DNA of 64,000 bases. Origin: Larkinella arboricola (GTDB taxonomy: Bacteria; Bacteroidota; Bacteroidia; Cytophagales; Spirosomataceae). The translations under genes were made by a program, and so were the position numbers. The notes under the pieces were generated by a model. The model worked only from the letters and a program-made list of their open reading frames with translations, made no database searches and was not told the origin of the DNA. Positions 50,740 through 58,934 of the stretch are shown piece after piece (position 1 is the stretch's first letter; every line of letters begins with the position of its first letter). The DNA is taken from assembly GCF_003259745.1 (NCBI RefSeq), contig NZ_QLMC01000002.1:546272-610271 (forward strand), in the 5' to 3' direction.

Positions 50740-51564
50740 ATGAACATGACGATGAATCCAAACAAAGCATTATGGGAAAAAGGCGACTTCACCCAGATTG
50801 CCCAAACCATGCGGCAAAGCGGAGAAGCGTTAGTTGCCCAGCTAGGCATTACCAACGATCTTAACGTCCTTGACCTGGGTTGTGGGGATGGTACGACAGC
50901 CATACCGGTCGCCGAAAGGGGCGCGAGGGTACTGGGAGTCGATATCGCCCGTAATCTGGTCGAAGCCGGTAACCGACGGGCAAGCGCTCAGGGACTGACC
51001 AACTGTACTTTTCAGGAGGGGGATGCAACCGATCTGCACGAGTTAAAGGAGGCAAGCTTTGATCTGGTCATCAGTATATTTGGTGCCATGTTTGCTCCCA
51101 AGCCCGTTGAAGTAGCCAAAGAAATGGTTCGGGTCACCCGGCCGGGCGGACGGATCGTGATGGGAAACTGGATACCGGGTGATCCTACCCTGGTGGCGCA
51201 ACTCTTACGAATCAGTTCGGCCTATACACCCCCACCGCCCGAAGGTTTTATAAGTCCTATGTTGTGGGGAGTGGAGAGCCACGTGATTGAGCGGTTTGAA
51301 CAAGCTGGCGTGGTCCGAGAAAATATCTCTTTTCTGCGGGATACGTTTACGTTTAACGCCCCTTACTCACCTTCCGAGTTTGTCAATCAGTTCAAAAACT
51401 ATTACGGTCCGACCATGAATGCTTTTGAAGCCGCTGAAAGGAATGGTAAAGCCCGGGAGCTACAGCAAGACTTAAACGCCCTGTTTGAGAGCCAAAACAC
51501 CAGTTCCGACCAGTACAGCACGTCTATTGCGGCCACTTTCTTACGCGTTACGGTCATCCGCTGA
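50740..51564 (+). CDS. Class I SAM-dependent methyltransferase
   Basis: 274 residues. The SAM-binding motif I VLDLGCGDGTTAIPVAERG is followed by GVDIARNLVEAG (motif II) and FDLVISIFGAMFAPKP (post-motif), then VTRPGGRIVMGNW. These fit the UbiE/COQ5-like methyltransferases, though the acceptor is unknown. Another ATG at 50752 is possible. The gene stands alone and is followed by a hairpin. Confidence 0.88.
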   Translation: MNMTMNPNKALWEKGDFTQIAQTMRQSGEALVAQLGITNDLNVLDLGCGDGTTAIPVAERGARVLGVDIARNLVEAGNRRASAQGLTNCTFQEGDATDLHELKEASFDLVISIFGAMFAPKPVEVAKEMVRVTRPGGRIVMGNWIPGDPTLVAQLLRISSAYTPPPPEGFISPMLWGVESHVIERFEQAGVVRENISFLRDTFTFNAPYSPSEFVNQFKNYYGPTMNAFEAAERNGKARELQQDLNALFESQNTSSDQYSTSIAATFLRVTVIR

Positions 51565-51586
51565 GATCCCATAAACCCCAGACAAA

Positions 51587-51617
51587 TGTTCCCTCCATTA
51601 TCGAAATGGAGGGAACA
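51587..51617. terminator. Hairpin after the methyltransferase
   Basis: Perfect 13-bp stem TGTTCCCTCCATT (51587-51599) with AATGGAGGGAACA (51605-51617), 5-base loop, 23 bases after the stop. No T-run on +; may serve the convergent permease gene too. Confidence 0.6.
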
Positions 51618-51659
51618 CGACCCTGCGGGTATCGGGATGCGCTTTGGTGTACGTAGATT

Positions 51660-54059
51660 TCAGTCAACGCGCAGGTAGTGAACCGGATTAGCCAGGGTGG
51701 CCCGCAGGGCTTGCCGGAAGACGGTCAGACCGGTGATCAGAACGGTCAGTACCAACGTAGCCACCAATAGCCAGCCGCTCATGGGGATGCGGTGGGCGTA
51801 CTGTTGCAGCCATCCCGTCATTAACCACCACCCAAGCGGGGCGGCTATTATAAAACCGAGTGCCAGCAGTTTGCCGAACTCCCGGCCAAACAACCAGAGC
51901 AATTGCCCGGTCCGGGCACCCAACACCCGCCGAACGCCGATTTCCTTGGATCGCACTTCGGCCATGAAGGTGACCAGACCGTACAACCCCAGGCAGCTCA
52001 TACTGATAGCAATACCCGCAAACACCTGAACCAAAGCCGCAATCAGTCGCTCTGCCCCGGTAAAGGTCTTGAATAAATCGCTCAGAAAATCAGCTCGGTA
52101 CACCTGATCCGGCAGCGTTTTATCCCAAACCTGTTGGATGGCCTTCAGGGTGGTAGCCGATGGGTCCGGGGCCAGACTCAGCATGGCCATCCGGCTGTGG
52201 GGGACATCGTGAATCAGCGTAACGGGTAAGATTGGCTGGTGCAAATCGCCACTACGAAAATCCCGTATCACGCCCACAATGGTGCGGTCGGCATCTTTCA
52301 CCCGCATCCGTTTCCCCACGACGGCCTGTGGGGTCGTACCCAACTGCCTGACGAGCGTCTGATTAACCAGCACTTCCTGGCCGGTTGTGTCGGCAGCCCG
52401 AAAGTTTCGTCCGGCCACCAGCGACAGGCCAAAAACCGGTAGGTAGTTTTCGTCGGCAGCCCGGATACGGGTTTCGAAGGGTTCCGGCTCGGTAGCTGTG
52501 TGATAGCTGAAGGGACTGGGGCGGTTGTAAGGGGAAGCAGGCGGATCGCTGCCGAAAGTAACCGCCGTCACGCCCGGTTGCTGAAGCCAGCTTTCTTTTA
52601 GTTGGGTTAAAGGCAGTGTACCTTCCCGGGGTAGCCAGACGGACAGTATGTTGTCCTGGCGGAAGCCCCATTCGGCGGTTTGCATATGGTGCATCTGCGC
52701 GGTAATGACCAGTACAGCCATTAAAAATAACTGAGCTAGAATAAATTGCCCAACAATCAGTCCTTGTCTGGCTGAAAAACGACCCGTGCGCCGGGTGGCC
52801 AGAAGACCGGCCAGAGCCTTGGTGACATCAAAACCTGCCAGCACTAGTGCAGGATAAAAACCCGCTGACAGAATAACGACAATAATCAGGCTGACAAACC
52901 AGAGAGCAGCCCTGGGTTCGAGCAAATCACCAATAGAAATTTCCGGACTGAGCATTTCGATCTGACTCGCCAGTGTCTGATTGACCACCGGCAGGGCCAG
53001 TTGCGTCAGCAGCAGAGCCAGCAGCACAGCCGCCAGCGTAATCAGGGCCGTTTCCAGCAGCAATTGTCCCATCAATTGCCAGCGGGTGCTGCCAACCACC
53101 TTGCGAACCCCAACTTCCCGGGATCGTCGTAACGCCCGGGCCGTAGCCAGATTGATGTAATTGACGCAGGCAGCCAGAACCAGCAGCAGTCCCACGGCAA
53201 TCAGGGCGTATAGCACTGGCCGGGGAGCCGTTCCGCTCCGCTCGTGGTTGAGGTCTTCCAGGGGCAGCATCTGGTAAGCAAAATGAGCGCGGTCATTGGC
53301 GGTCAGGTACTTCTGACCGATGGCCGGTAAGGCCCGCTGCAACTGCTGCGGGTCGGCACCTTCCCGCAAACGCACAAAACACATAGCCTGAAGCCCTACC
53401 CAGTCCTCAAGAGCAGCCGCTCCTTCCTGCATTGGAATGGTAGCGTAGGATACCAGCGCATCGTAACGAAGCTGGGTATTGGCTGGCGGATTTTTAATAA
53501 CCCCGGTTACGATGAGGTTGATACGGTTATCCAACCGCAACGTGCGACCAATCGCGGGCGCCGAATCAAAATACTTACGGGCGTATCGTTCGCTGATCAC
53601 AATGGTATTGGGGGCATTCAGAGCCGTTTCAGGATGGCCGCTCACCCATTCAATCCCGAATAAGTCAAAATACTGTGGTTCGGCGAAGCATATGTTTCGG
53701 GCTTCGTTAAACTTCTTGGCCCAGCCGCCTTTGCCATCCGGAACGCTGATTGTACGTCCAAAGAAGGTTTCCAGCCGGGTGGCACTTTCCACAAACGGAT
53801 AGTCTCGCCGGAGCACTTCGGCCAGCGGGCGGGGCGCTGCATCGGTTGGGGTCGTGCGCTCACCCTTCACGTCGGTAACAATCCAGTACGACCGGTCCAG
53901 ATGGGGATGGTAACGGTCGAAGCTAAATAGATAGTTGACGACCAGAAAAATGATCAAACCGCTGGTCAGTCCCACCGCCAGACCGCCGATGCTGATGAGG
54001 TTAACAGAACGGTTTTGCCAGAAGTGACGCCAGGTCAGCGTCAGGTAGTGCGTAAGCAT
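51660..54059 (-). CDS. FtsX/MacB-like permease (module 2)
   Basis: 799 residues without the prefix domain of module 1. MLTHYLTLTWRHFWQNRSVNLISIGGLAVGLTSG gives the first helix; the periplasmic domain follows; then SREVGVRKVVGSTRWQLMGQ and three helices. The second half repeats this, with SKEIGVRRVLGARTGQLLWLFG before the last helices. It probably works with a distant ABC ATPase or as a pump subunit. The two genes upstream, a small membrane protein and a PadR regulator, run in the same direction, so it is the third gene of an operon. Confidence 0.88.
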   Translation of the reverse strand: MLTHYLTLTWRHFWQNRSVNLISIGGLAVGLTSGLIIFLVVNYLFSFDRYHPHLDRSYWIVTDVKGERTTPTDAAPRPLAEVLRRDYPFVESATRLETFFGRTISVPDGKGGWAKKFNEARNICFAEPQYFDLFGIEWVSGHPETALNAPNTIVISERYARKYFDSAPAIGRTLRLDNRINLIVTGVIKNPPANTQLRYDALVSYATIPMQEGAAALEDWVGLQAMCFVRLREGADPQQLQRALPAIGQKYLTANDRAHFAYQMLPLEDLNHERSGTAPRPVLYALIAVGLLLVLAACVNYINLATARALRRSREVGVRKVVGSTRWQLMGQLLLETALITLAAVLLALLLTQLALPVVNQTLASQIEMLSPEISIGDLLEPRAALWFVSLIIVVILSAGFYPALVLAGFDVTKALAGLLATRRTGRFSARQGLIVGQFILAQLFLMAVLVITAQMHHMQTAEWGFRQDNILSVWLPREGTLPLTQLKESWLQQPGVTAVTFGSDPPASPYNRPSPFSYHTATEPEPFETRIRAADENYLPVFGLSLVAGRNFRAADTTGQEVLVNQTLVRQLGTTPQAVVGKRMRVKDADRTIVGVIRDFRSGDLHQPILPVTLIHDVPHSRMAMLSLAPDPSATTLKAIQQVWDKTLPDQVYRADFLSDLFKTFTGAERLIAALVQVFAGIAISMSCLGLYGLVTFMAEVRSKEIGVRRVLGARTGQLLWLFGREFGKLLALGFIIAAPLGWWLMTGWLQQYAHRIPMSGWLLVATLVLTVLITGLTVFRQALRATLANPVHYLRVD

Positions 54060-54115
54060 ATCGGAGGGAAGGGAGGGTAGAAAAGGATGGAGATTGATAA
54101 GACAGGACAGACCCG

Positions 54116-54616
54116 CTAGGCCCCCTGAAGCCGGATTTTGCGGGATCGGCGAGGGGTAAATAACCGGGCGCCCAGCGCACCCAGCAGGCTGGTTAGGGCG
54201 ACTATACAGACGCTCCCGAACGCCGTCAGCGGGATGCTGAAAACCGGACTCATCCAGAACAGGCAGATCATCAGGGTAACAAAGGCCAGGACACTGGTTT
54301 GCCGCCAGATTTTGAATTGGTCGGTCGCCCGATGGCGTTTGCGGTACCGTCGCACGGACACACGGTTTGCGAAGGCTGGCACAACCGCCCGATCCTGCAT
54401 CTGTTGGTCGATTTGCTTCAACTGGGCAATTGCCTCTGCATTGACCTGCTGCATAACCTGATGCAGAGCGGCTGAAAAGTCCTGTCCATCCACCATGGCA
54501 TGCTCGATGTCGATGGCAAGATGGTCCAGTAATTCAAGATGCAGGACCTGGGGCAGTCCGCTTCGGACCAGCGCCTGATCCAGTTGCTGAAGGTGTAATG
54601 CGGTTAATTTTATCAT
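54116..54616 (-). CDS. Small membrane protein between PadR and permease (DUF1700/HAAS-like)
   Basis: 166 residues. An N-terminal helical region (LQQLDQALVRSGLPQVLHLELLDHLAIDIE) is followed by a basic stretch and two hydrophobic helices (about 107-155). Genes of this layout next to PadR regulators resemble DUF1700/HAAS proteins, which can hold PadR at the membrane; the similarity here is a judgement by eye. It could take the place of the prefix domain that is fused in the permease of module 1. 46 bases separate it from the PadR stop. Confidence 0.6.
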   Translation of the reverse strand: MIKLTALHLQQLDQALVRSGLPQVLHLELLDHLAIDIEHAMVDGQDFSAALHQVMQQVNAEAIAQLKQIDQQMQDRAVVPAFANRVSVRRYRKRHRATDQFKIWRQTSVLAFVTLMICLFWMSPVFSIPLTAFGSVCIVALTSLLGALGARLFTPRRSRKIRLQGA

Positions 54617-54662
54617 GGCTATACAGGGATAAAAGGAATAAGAATAGAACGATGGGGCCGCT

Positions 54663-55016
54663 TTATTGACACACCGCCCAGGTAGATGAGGGCTTCAGAA
54701 ATGGCTGTGTCATGCGGATAAGGCGGTTGTGATCAGTCGGTTGGCGGGAAGTGGGTAGCTCGGTGGAGGGCCGTGGGCAATAATATTTACGCAGGCGCCC
54801 ATCCACTTCTTCCGTTTGAGTCAGCAAGGCTCCCTCGCGTTCCAGTTGATGCAGCAGCGGATAAACCATTCCAAACGTTAGCGTTAGGTTGCCATCCGTG
54901 CGGTTCTGGACTGCCCGGTTGATTTCATATCCGTACATACGCCCGTGCTGGTTCAGAACCTGCATGATAATCGTTTTTAGAGTTCTCCATAGAAACTCCT
55001 GATGCGCTGTCGTCAT
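54663..55016 (-). CDS. PadR family transcriptional regulator (module 2)
   Basis: 117 residues. LKTIIMQVLNQHGRMYGYEINRAVQ is the first part of the winged helix, followed by YPLLHQLEREGALLTQTEEVDGRLRKYY, the recognition helix and wing of PadR. The C-terminal tail is shorter than usual. An inverted repeat lies 15-33 bases upstream of the start and could be its operator. It probably represses the permease operon. Confidence 0.88.
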   Translation of the reverse strand: MTTAHQEFLWRTLKTIIMQVLNQHGRMYGYEINRAVQNRTDGNLTLTFGMVYPLLHQLEREGALLTQTEEVDGRLRKYYCPRPSTELPTSRQPTDHNRLIRMTQPFLKPSSTWAVCQ

Positions 55017-55030
55017 AGGCTTATCGGTCT

Positions 55031-55049
55031 ATTTGATTTACGATCAAAT
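55031..55049 (-). promoter_or_regulatory. Candidate PadR operator (module 2)
   Basis: ATTTGAT (55031-55037) and ATCAAAT (55043-55049) form a perfect 7-bp inverted repeat with 5-base spacer, 14 bases upstream of the PadR start at 55016. ATATGTAAGTAAA just beyond resembles the ATGTATGTAAAA repeats of module 1. Confidence 0.5.
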
Positions 55050-55232
55050 ATATGTAAGTAAATTATATAACAAACAATTTTGTATAAATATTTGAAAGAA
55101 TAGTGTTTCTTCGCTAAAACGGGGCGAAGGACGGCAGGTAAGTAGACACACGGGTAGACCCGATGCAGACGCACGGCCCGGTTAGCAAAACCCGGTTTTC
55201 TGGAAGCTCAGCGGTTTTTTGCCTACTATTTA

Positions 55233-56219
55233 CTATAGATTGTCCTTTTTGATGTCCAGACCGGGGGCGGAGAAAATCCGGCCGTTATCGGTAATCAGAA
55301 TGTAGCTGTAGTCGGGGTGTTTTTTGATTAATTTCAATCCAGCTTCCTGGCCCAGCACCATCAGCGACGTGCTGAAACCATTGGCCGTTTCGGCGCTGGG
55401 GCCAAAGACCGTCACACTGCTCACGCCGGTGGCCGGATAACCCGTACGGGGGTTGATGATGTGCGAATACCGTCTGCCGTTGAACACCACAAACTTTTCG
55501 TAGCTTCCGGAAGTGACAACGGCGCTTTGCCGCAGAGGCAGGACCGCAAAAACGGTGTCTTTGCGGAGCGGATTGGTAATTCCAACCGTCCAGTCACTGC
55601 CGTCCGGTTGTTTCCCCCAGGTGCTCATGTCACCCGAACCGTTGACAATCCCGGCTTTTATCCCTTTGGCCAGCATGAGGTCGCGGCACCGGTCGGCAGC
55701 ATATCCTTCTCCCAGCGCCCCGAAGCCGATCTTCATGCCTTTGCGTTTGAGAAAAATGGTGGAATGTGCCCGGTCCAGAAGAATATCCCGATAGCCTACT
55801 TTTTCCACCGATTTTTTAACGGTTTCCGGATCGGGCATTTCTGTCATGGAGCCATCAAACTTCCAGATCCGGTCCATGGCGGCAAAACTGATGTCAAAAG
55901 CGCCCCTGGTAATTCGGGAAAAATGGAGGGCCCGTTCGGTCAGGGCAAATACTTTGGGGTCCACCCGGACCGGAGCGATCCCGGCATTTTTATTAACCTG
56001 TGAAATCTGGGAGTCCTCTTTCCAGTCGGAAATTAAATTTTCAATCCGCGTTACTTCAGCGATGACGGTATCGATATGCGATTCGGCCGTCAGGGAGTCG
56101 GGCGCGACAAGGATGATGTCAAACCGGCTACCCATCAATTTGACCGTTCGTTTCCGCAGAACCTGGGCCGAGGTGCTAAAACCGTATAGAATCAACAAAA
56201 GAACTAAGGCTTGCTTCAT
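55233..56219 (-). CDS. apbE: ApbE-type FAD:protein FMN transferase
   Basis: 328 residues with a signal peptide (MKQALVLLLILYGFSTSAQ). The ApbE motifs are complete: GSRFDIILVAPD at the start, FDISFAAMDRIW, GFGALGEGYAADRC, NGSGDMSTWG, INPRTGYPATG and TANGFSTSLMVLG. These enzymes cleave FAD and attach FMN covalently to Thr or Ser of target proteins in the periplasm, using Mg. No target domain is adjacent; the nearest plausible substrate in the window is the DUF2271 protein of the PepSY operon, 17 kb away. Monocistronic by position. Confidence 0.92.
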   Translation of the reverse strand: MKQALVLLLILYGFSTSAQVLRKRTVKLMGSRFDIILVAPDSLTAESHIDTVIAEVTRIENLISDWKEDSQISQVNKNAGIAPVRVDPKVFALTERALHFSRITRGAFDISFAAMDRIWKFDGSMTEMPDPETVKKSVEKVGYRDILLDRAHSTIFLKRKGMKIGFGALGEGYAADRCRDLMLAKGIKAGIVNGSGDMSTWGKQPDGSDWTVGITNPLRKDTVFAVLPLRQSAVVTSGSYEKFVVFNGRRYSHIINPRTGYPATGVSSVTVFGPSAETANGFSTSLMVLGQEAGLKLIKKHPDYSYILITDNGRIFSAPGLDIKKDNL

Positions 56220-56608
56220 GCCGTAAAGATCGGAAAGCTTAGCCTATATACCGGTATTGACTAACGAAGGATCGGGGAGTGTCTTTCAGTTGGCCGATAT
56301 AAAAAAGCCCTGCTTGAAATTCTCATGGTATACATAAAGCATAGCCCAGGGTACTTTGGTGGGTGGAACGTTAAACGCAATAAAATCAATACAGTAATTC
56401 ATATTCGCTGTTTTATGGCCTTGTTTAGAGCAGGAACCTGAACAAGCTCGTGTAACTCCGTTGTAAGTAATGATTCAAACATCATTTGTCAGGCCCGATT
56501 CTGTATGATTTTTGTCAGGATTTCGGATTTTTTTATATGATTTTAATCATAATTAGGTATTCACAAGACCTTTTGCCTTTGTTCAGGTAACTTCCAATCC
56601 GCTTTTTG
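56220..56608. other. Intergenic region between ApbE and the SDR fragment
   Basis: Mostly AT-rich sequence, probably the ApbE promoter side. A 38-codon frame on minus (56286-56402) can be read but has no supporting signal. Nothing else recognised. Confidence 0.4.
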
Positions 56609-56683
56609 ATGGCAAAAACCGTTCTGGTCACCAGAGCCTCTTCCGGTGCTGAACCACAAACCGCACGGCTTTTTCATGACTGA
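56609..56683 (+). pseudogene. Fragment of an SDR gene
   Basis: The 24 codons MAKTVLVTRASSGAEPQTAR and following LFHD, then a stop, match the start of an NAD(P)-dependent SDR (KTVLVTGASSGIG... TARLFHD), with the Gly of TGxxxG changed to Arg and the GIG lost. No continuation in any frame to 57000 could be recognised with confidence, so only the 5' end is recorded. A likely decayed gene. Confidence 0.6.
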
Positions 56684-57001
56684 ACAGGAGGTTGATCCCC
56701 CACGAAGCGGCATATTTCGAGGGCGGAAAAGGACCAGCATCGAATGCCAGGATTCAACGGGAGTAGGGGTAGCGCGTCGGGATGCAACCCATACGGTTTA
56801 GCTCACTAAGCTGGAGAGGTTGTTGAAGTACTGCAACCAGTTTTAGGATGTGTTGCGTACGGATATGGGCAAATCTACCCGGGAAGGCAATCACCTGAAA
56901 CGACTGAACTACGGGTTGGGAGCACGGAAGAATCTATGTCGCGAACTTGCCGGCGAGCCTGGTCACCCAGCGCATTTTACCAACGTATTGAATGCCAAAA
57001 C
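56684..57001. other. Decayed region after the SDR fragment
   Basis: Stop-rich in most frames. A long + frame at 56850-57236 runs antisense through the small acidic gene and its terminator and is rejected. Probably remnants of the same SDR gene, but I cannot align them by eye. Confidence 0.35.
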
Positions 57002-57031
57002 AAAAAAACGCCCGTCGGTTTTCGACAGGCG
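57002..57031 (-). terminator. Terminator of the small acidic gene
   Basis: CGCC-C-GTCG (57009-57017) pairs with CGAC-A-GGCG (57023-57031) with one C/A mismatch, followed on the minus strand by seven T residues (57002-57008). It lies 28 bases after the stop at 57060. Confidence 0.85.
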
Positions 57032-57059
57032 AATTGACAGGGGGCAGGAGATAGGTTGC

Positions 57060-57218
57060 CTAATCGGATTCCCCGCGAATGTTGTCTTCATCGTCCAGAT
57101 CAGCCCCCGACTCCATAGCGGCTGCTTCATTGTCGTTGGTTGCCCGGTCGAAGTCGATGGAATCGTAATTAGTCTGGTCGAGCGTGGTTTCCTGCGGTTG
57201 TGGATTTTGATTTTCCAT
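57060..57218 (-). CDS. Small acidic protein, 52 residues
   Basis: ATG at 57218 to TAG at 57060. The product starts MENQNPQPQETTLDQTNYDS and ends ADLDDEDNIRGESD; it has 14 Asp/Glu against 2 Arg and no Lys, no Cys and no hydrophobic core, so is probably disordered. It is below the length at which genes are usually called. A typical terminator with T7 follows it, which supports a real transcript. I know no function; similar short acidic proteins are common in Cytophagales. Neighbouring sequence upstream looks decayed, yet this frame is intact. Confidence 0.6.
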   Translation of the reverse strand: MENQNPQPQETTLDQTNYDSIDFDRATNDNEAAAMESGADLDDEDNIRGESD

Positions 57219-57419
57219 ACGTGTAAAACGGTTTAAATAATGGTGATGAGCTTGCTGGTTGAACCCGTCGGCAAGGAGAAAGTTTAAAATCCCGCTGTGC
57301 GGACCGTTTTAGTGAGCATCCGGGTCGTTTGTCTGCGCTACTGGTGGAACCGGAAATGAGACAACGACCTTTCAGGTCTGATGCCTTACAAATTCCAGTA
57401 ACTGTCAGATCAGGGAATG

Positions 57420-57469
57420 AATATGCCCCTCCTCATCAAGCCGGGCAGGCTCATCAGGAGGGGCATATT
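57420..57469 (-). terminator. Terminator of the RND efflux operon
   Basis: Perfect 14-bp stem (57420-57433 with 57456-57469), with inner ATCAAGCC/GGCTCAT pairing, 28 bases after the stop of the outer-membrane factor gene. It is followed on minus by CATTCCCTG without T-run. Confidence 0.75.
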
Positions 57470-57497
57470 GGATCGTTCTTAATGGAGTGGCTTTCTG

Positions 57498-58934
57498 CTA
57501 ATTCCAGCCGCCACCCAACGCCCGGTAAACGTTTACCACGGCATTAAGCTGCTGCATTTTGGTTTCAATCAGGTCGAATCGTGATTCCAGGGCATCCCGT
57601 TGGGTCAGCAGCACTTCCATGTAGTCGGCCCGGGCGGAGCTAAACAGACGGTTTGAAATCGTGATCGATTCGGTCAGTGCCTGCACTTCATTCGACTTGA
57701 CCCCGTAGCTTTTTTCCAGATTGCTGATCTTCGACAACTGATTGACCACCTCGATGTACGCGTTCAGGAGCGTCCGTTCGTAATTGTAAACCGCCTGGAT
57801 CTGCCGGGCGTTTGCGCTGACATAGGCGGCTTTGATCGCGTTTTTGTTGACAACGGGTCCGGCCAGGTCACCGACCAGCGATGCCAGCAGGGATTCCGGT
57901 AACGTCGCCAGGTAGACGGGGTTGAATGACTGAATGCCCAGCCCGGCAGAAAGGCCCAGCGACGGGTAAAAGTTAGCTTTTGCCACCTGCACATCCAGTC
58001 GGGCGGCAGCCAGATCATGCTCGGCCTGCCGGACGTCCGGACGGTTTTCCAGCAACTGGGACGGCAAACCGGCCTGAATCACCGCCGGAACCAGGCTCTC
58101 AAAACCCTGATTGTTGCGCTGAACCGGCTGCGGATACCGGCCTACCAGAAAATTAATCCGGTTTTCGGCCTCGATAATCCGTTGCTGGATATCATACTGG
58201 AGATTTTGCGTGTTCAGCACCTGGGCCTGAAACCGGCGGACGGCCAGTTCGGTCACCCGGGTGGCTTCTTTCTCCATCCTGACAATTTTCAACGCATTGC
58301 TCTGAATGTCAATATTCTGTCTGATAATCGCCAGTTGATTGTCGAGGGCCAGCAATTCGTAGTACGAGTTGGCAATTTCGGCAATCAGGTTGGTGACCAT
58401 GAAGTTTCGTCCTTCCATCGAAGCCAGATACCGGGAAATGGCGGCTTTTTTGGCATTCCGCAGTTTGTGCCAGATATCCACTTCCCACCGGGCAAACGCG
58501 CCCACCCGAAAATCCGGCAGCGGATCAGGCATTTCCCGTTCGGGTTTGATATCCGTCGTGGCTTCGAGGGCGCCCAGTCTGGTGTAGCGGGGCGTTTTTT
58601 CAATACCGGCTCCACCGCCCACACTGACAAAGGGCAAATACTCCCCCTGCCGGGCTTTGATTTCGTTGCGGGAAATCTCGATCTCCTGTAGGGTAATATT
58701 CAGTTCCTGGTTGTTTTTCAGGGCCAGATCAATCAGGTCGTTCAGATAGGGGTCCGTAAAGAAATCCCTCCATCTAACCTTCGCCGTGTTGGCCGAGTCT
58801 TGCGAATCGGTGTAGCTCGCGGGTACGGTTCTGTTTTCGGTTCGGGTCACTAAAGCCGGTGTCTGGCAGGCGGAATTGAGTAGGGTAATGAGTGCCATGG
58901 TCCCTAAGCAATGTCCTATTCTTTTAATGCTCAT
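57498..58934 (-). CDS. Outer-membrane efflux factor (NodT/OprM-type lipoprotein)
   Basis: Start set at ATG 58934, which gives a lipoprotein signal (LITLLNSAC); the longer frame to 59012 lies inside the pump gene. 478 residues. The two OEP repeats are visible: LKNNQELNITLQEIEISRNE and LAAARLDVQVAKANFYPSLG, and ALGGGWN is the usual C-terminal end. It forms the outer-membrane channel of the RND pump encoded upstream, overlapping it by 11 bases. Confidence 0.93.
   Translation of the reverse strand: MSIKRIGHCLGTMALITLLNSACQTPALVTRTENRTVPASYTDSQDSANTAKVRWRDFFTDPYLNDLIDLALKNNQELNITLQEIEISRNEIKARQGEYLPFVSVGGGAGIEKTPRYTRLGALEATTDIKPEREMPDPLPDFRVGAFARWEVDIWHKLRNAKKAAISRYLASMEGRNFMVTNLIAEIANSYYELLALDNQLAIIRQNIDIQSNALKIVRMEKEATRVTELAVRRFQAQVLNTQNLQYDIQQRIIEAENRINFLVGRYPQPVQRNNQGFESLVPAVIQAGLPSQLLENRPDVRQAEHDLAAARLDVQVAKANFYPSLGLSAGLGIQSFNPVYLATLPESLLASLVGDLAGPVVNKNAIKAAYVSANARQIQAVYNYERTLLNAYIEVVNQLSKISNLEKSYGVKSNEVQALTESITISNRLFSSARADYMEVLLTQRDALESRFDLIETKMQQLNAVVNVYRALGGGWN

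Noticed and set aside
55233-56219. Placing ApbE in the same operon as the PepSY genes
   Set aside because: They lie 14 kb apart on opposite strands with many unrelated genes between, so only a functional, not an operon, link is suggested.
56286-56402. 38-codon frame on minus (MNYCIDFIAFNV...)
   Set aside because: Protein-like in part, but no promoter, terminator or family evidence; too short to defend.
56850-57236. 128-codon frame on plus
   Set aside because: It runs antisense through the small acidic gene and its terminator, and has no recognisable domain.
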